Shown here: piece by piece, positions 62,901 through 64,000 of the stretch
How the letters are laid out: each line of letters begins with the position of its first letter
Numbering within the stretch: the first letter of the stretch is position 1
Assembly: GCF_029227915.1 (NCBI RefSeq)
Contig: NC_079879.1
Span: 6,014,001 to 6,078,000, forward strand
Reading direction: 5' to 3'
DNA: 64,000 bases
Source: Hydractinia symbiolongicarpus
Lineage: Eukaryota > Cnidaria > Hydrozoa > Anthoathecata > Hydractiniidae
The notes under the pieces: generated by a model
Databases searched by the model: none
The model's input: the letters and a program-made list of their open reading frames with translations, nothing else
What the model was told of the DNA's origin: nothing
Made by a program: the position numbers and the translations under genes

Positions 62901-63741
62901 CTGTCTCTCGTGCTTTCTCTCTTTGTCTCTTTTTCACTCTTCTTTCCTCTTTCTTTTCTATCTATCTATCTATTTCTGTTTCTTTCTTTCTTTTTTTAGT
63001 AGGAAAATTATTGGGGCGGATACGGCAAGCAGAGTTTTAGTACCTGTTAATAATTTTAGCTGCAAATCTTTGATCTCGTGTTGATAGTGATTGCTGAGTA
63101 TGGTAGTTTTTCTTTCAGCTTTATGATCAAGAAGCAGAAGTGGTTGAAACGACAATAGATATTTTAGAAGAGGCTTGTGAAGATGAGGTAGTTATAAACT
63201 GGTTACTGTAAATTACTGTATTGGTGAAAAAATCATAAAAATCATAACGCTTTTTTATTTCAGGCTAACCTACAGAGACTAATTGAAGTGAAACCTGCAT
63301 TGCTACACCTGGGAGATCACGCAATTCGTCTGATGTCACGGTATAATATTTGGTTGACATTAGAAACTACGTTTTTAGACAATCCGTAATCAGCCTCTTA
63401 CGATACTGAAGACGGGTTGTTTTCATTTAGAGGGCTAATTGCATGGAATGTGTCGTAGTCTTTTTAGCGAAACGAGTTTAAAACATTTTTGTGAAGAAAA
63501 GCAAGAATACCTGCTTGGACAATTCAATATAATAAACAATTGTGAATTGAAGTGAAAATTAAATTCTTTGGTGTATGACGTAGCAGTATTAATTGTCAAA
63601 GCTTCTTTTTCTGAAGAGTGTTTTTACAAGAATAAGTCAATATCATTTCACTGATTTTTTAGATATGTTTCGGTTGCTAGAGGTTTTACTTACTTATTAG
63701 AAATGGACTATTTGAATCCGTTGGTGGAAGTGTGGAAAACT
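47908..63741 (+). CDS. RICTOR: RICTOR, mTORC2 scaffold subunit (N-terminal half; runs off window)
   Basis: RICTOR with mTOR, mLST8 and SIN1 forms TOR complex 2, which phosphorylates AGC kinases such as AKT. Exons: 47908-47941, 49330-49383, 49541-49638, 49718-49779, 50409-50540, 51095-51158, 51261-51387, 51952-52025, 52149-52244, 53474-53541, 53753-53820, 55089-55171, 55452-55539, 56561-56654, 56751-56817, 56909-56989, 57323-57423, 58674-58773, 59152-59226, 59391-59495, 60055-60101, 60174-60309, 60388-60450, 61011-61159, 61736-61862, 62121-62216, 63119-63187, 63264-63340, 63663-63741. They total 2514 nt, 838 residues in frame with consistent phases; about half the usual length, so the rest lies beyond 64000. 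Recognised blocks: AKEVRAAGFRAFR, EVERVQALRLVRKM, LPHRAQS, HQMKKRG, RLYATKLLRVLLR, NWGIEFL, EACEDEANL. The first exon is chosen because it joins in phase to SRLEQHHEE..LDLSR, matching the family N-terminus. Confidence 0.95.
47972..48304. mobile_element. Small TIR element in RICTOR intron 1
   Basis: ctggcttcccact at the left and agtgggaaccctg at the right are imperfect inverted repeats. The inside is rich in tcctaaaa/ctcctaaa repeats. The end motif and repetitive interior resemble the element at 28360-28792. Confidence 0.5.
51719..51742 (+). repeat. (TTAC)n microsatellite
   Basis: About six acttactt units in RICTOR intron 7. Confidence 0.8.
52660..53110 (+). mobile_element. Less AT-rich, coding-like segment in RICTOR intron 9, unidentified
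   Basis: Compared with surrounding introns this stretch is coding-like in composition and has short open stretches (for example around 53005-53150, RRSIQQGRLVIPGTLVIRKG) but many frame breaks. I cannot assign it to a family. It is probably a decayed mobile-element gene. Confidence 0.25.
54240..54405 (+). mobile_element. LINE reverse-transcriptase fragment
   Basis: The frame ends with SAWKKFRELLPLL, then SIEVKGRLYETCVRSVMLYG and GETWAVK. This matches the usual end of the reverse-transcriptase thumb region in animal non-LTR elements (VRSVMLYGGETW motif). It is only about 55 residues, in RICTOR intron 11, with no endonuclease or start of an RT. Confidence 0.65.
54406..54505 (-). mobile_element. 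tRNA-derived SINE
   Basis: On the minus strand: A-box-like tggccttgtgg, then gttcgcttcgtaaggacaag, then B-box ggttcggtcc. It lies directly next to the LINE fragment in RICTOR intron 11. Confidence 0.6.
57065..57182 (-). mobile_element. tRNA-derived SINE
   Basis: On the minus strand: a gtagtgttgtgggttcgtctg head and B box gggttcaatac, with a short body. RICTOR intron 16. Confidence 0.6.
58020..58403 (-). mobile_element. Penelope-like element, 3' end with GIY-YIG fragment
   Basis: On the minus strand the frame 58403-58182 reads as the C-terminus of the GIY-YIG endonuclease found in Penelope-like retroelements: a HLKACHTTS-like block, FSILSRGNNRYLLEIKESLF with its conserved Glu, then SPQLN. 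Downstream (58130-58040) lies the typical trailer ttgaaaatgggtgtgtgaac followed by a cgaaacgtcgcgaataa motif. It is 5'-truncated, as usual for these elements, in RICTOR intron 17. Confidence 0.7.
62880..63000 (+). repeat. Long pyrimidine (CT-rich) tract
   Basis: About 120 bases almost wholly C/T, with tctctct, ttctttct and (tatc)n parts, in RICTOR intron 26 about 120 bases upstream of the exon 27 acceptor. Simple repeat; it may act as an extended polypyrimidine tract or form triplex DNA. Confidence 0.8.
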
Positions 63742-63944
63742 GTAAGTATGTTTCCTTTTTTTTTCATTTGGAAATAAAAACAAATTAATGACTATATGAT
63801 AATGAAGTGAAGGAAACAAAAAAATCTTTTCCGATTTGTTCAACTATAATTGTTGTTGTCAAGAAACGTGTGTTATACTGTGGATGTGTTTGCAGCTATT
63901 CCTTCGGGAGAAATTTAAAATTTTCACCACTTATATTTTTATAA

Positions 63945-64000
63945 GTTAACCCTATTCGGTCCGGGGTTTTTCGAACATACTATGACCGGGGGGGGGCGGA
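63945..64000 (+). mobile_element. Possible transposon end at the window edge
   Basis: taaccctattcggtccgggg is followed by gaccggggggggcgga. The first part resembles the termini of the element at 20375-20766 (ccctattcggcg). It is cut by the window end. Confidence 0.3.

Noticed and set aside
1-64000. CRISPR arrays, bacterial operons, rRNA
   Set aside because: No spaced direct repeats of that kind, no bacterial gene style, no rRNA-like sequence; all large genes are spliced.

Overview
The window is AT-rich, intron-rich animal DNA. A clear RICTOR orthologue fills the right side, multi-exon immunoglobulin-superfamily (IgSF) receptor genes fill the left side, and between them lies transposon-littered DNA with one small secreted-peptide gene. 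The style (very AT-rich, short GT-AG introns, Tigger/pogo and Penelope-like remnants, tRNA-derived SINEs, many small inverted-repeat elements) suggests an early-branching metazoan, most likely a cnidarian and perhaps a hydrozoan. That placement is inference; no single sequence proves it.

Left, minus strand (586-27390): two adjacent single-pass IgSF receptor genes. The larger (9176-27390) assembles from 17 exons into one 994-residue reading frame: signal peptide, then a two-Ig cassette repeated three times and separated by Thr-rich linkers, then one transmembrane segment and a kinase-less tail. The second (586-3766) has a Thr-rich linker, two Ig domains, a transmembrane segment and a short basic tail; its first exon is not certain. 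In every cassette each Ig domain is split by an intron and all domain borders are phase 1, so cassettes can be gained, lost or spliced without breaking the frame. The ectodomain recalls FGFR/FGFRL Ig pairs, but no kinase is present.

Middle (27391-47907): mostly mobile DNA. It holds a 436-bp TIR element, a deletion derivative of a Tigger/pogo-like transposon (32335-33330), a tRNA-derived SINE (34440-34740), a 647-bp MITE with a TAA target duplication (40441-41087), and a nearly complete but decayed Tigger/pogo element with long TIRs (42917-46688). Within it lies a three-exon gene (36964-37644) for a 165-residue secreted precursor: signal peptide, strongly acidic pro-region, and a very cationic C-terminal part with arginine blocks, an amphipathic lysine-rich segment and four cysteines. 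This is the layout of a cnidarian host-defence peptide precursor and is the best candidate here for something undescribed.

Right, plus strand (47908-64000): RICTOR, the defining subunit of mTORC2. Twenty-nine exons give 838 in-frame residues and the gene runs off the window. Its introns hold SINEs, a LINE fragment, a Penelope-like 3' fragment and a MITE.

The spliced models were built by hand from splice signals, reading phase and family similarity. Exon lengths and phases sum correctly for the larger receptor, the peptide gene and RICTOR, but no transcript evidence was available.
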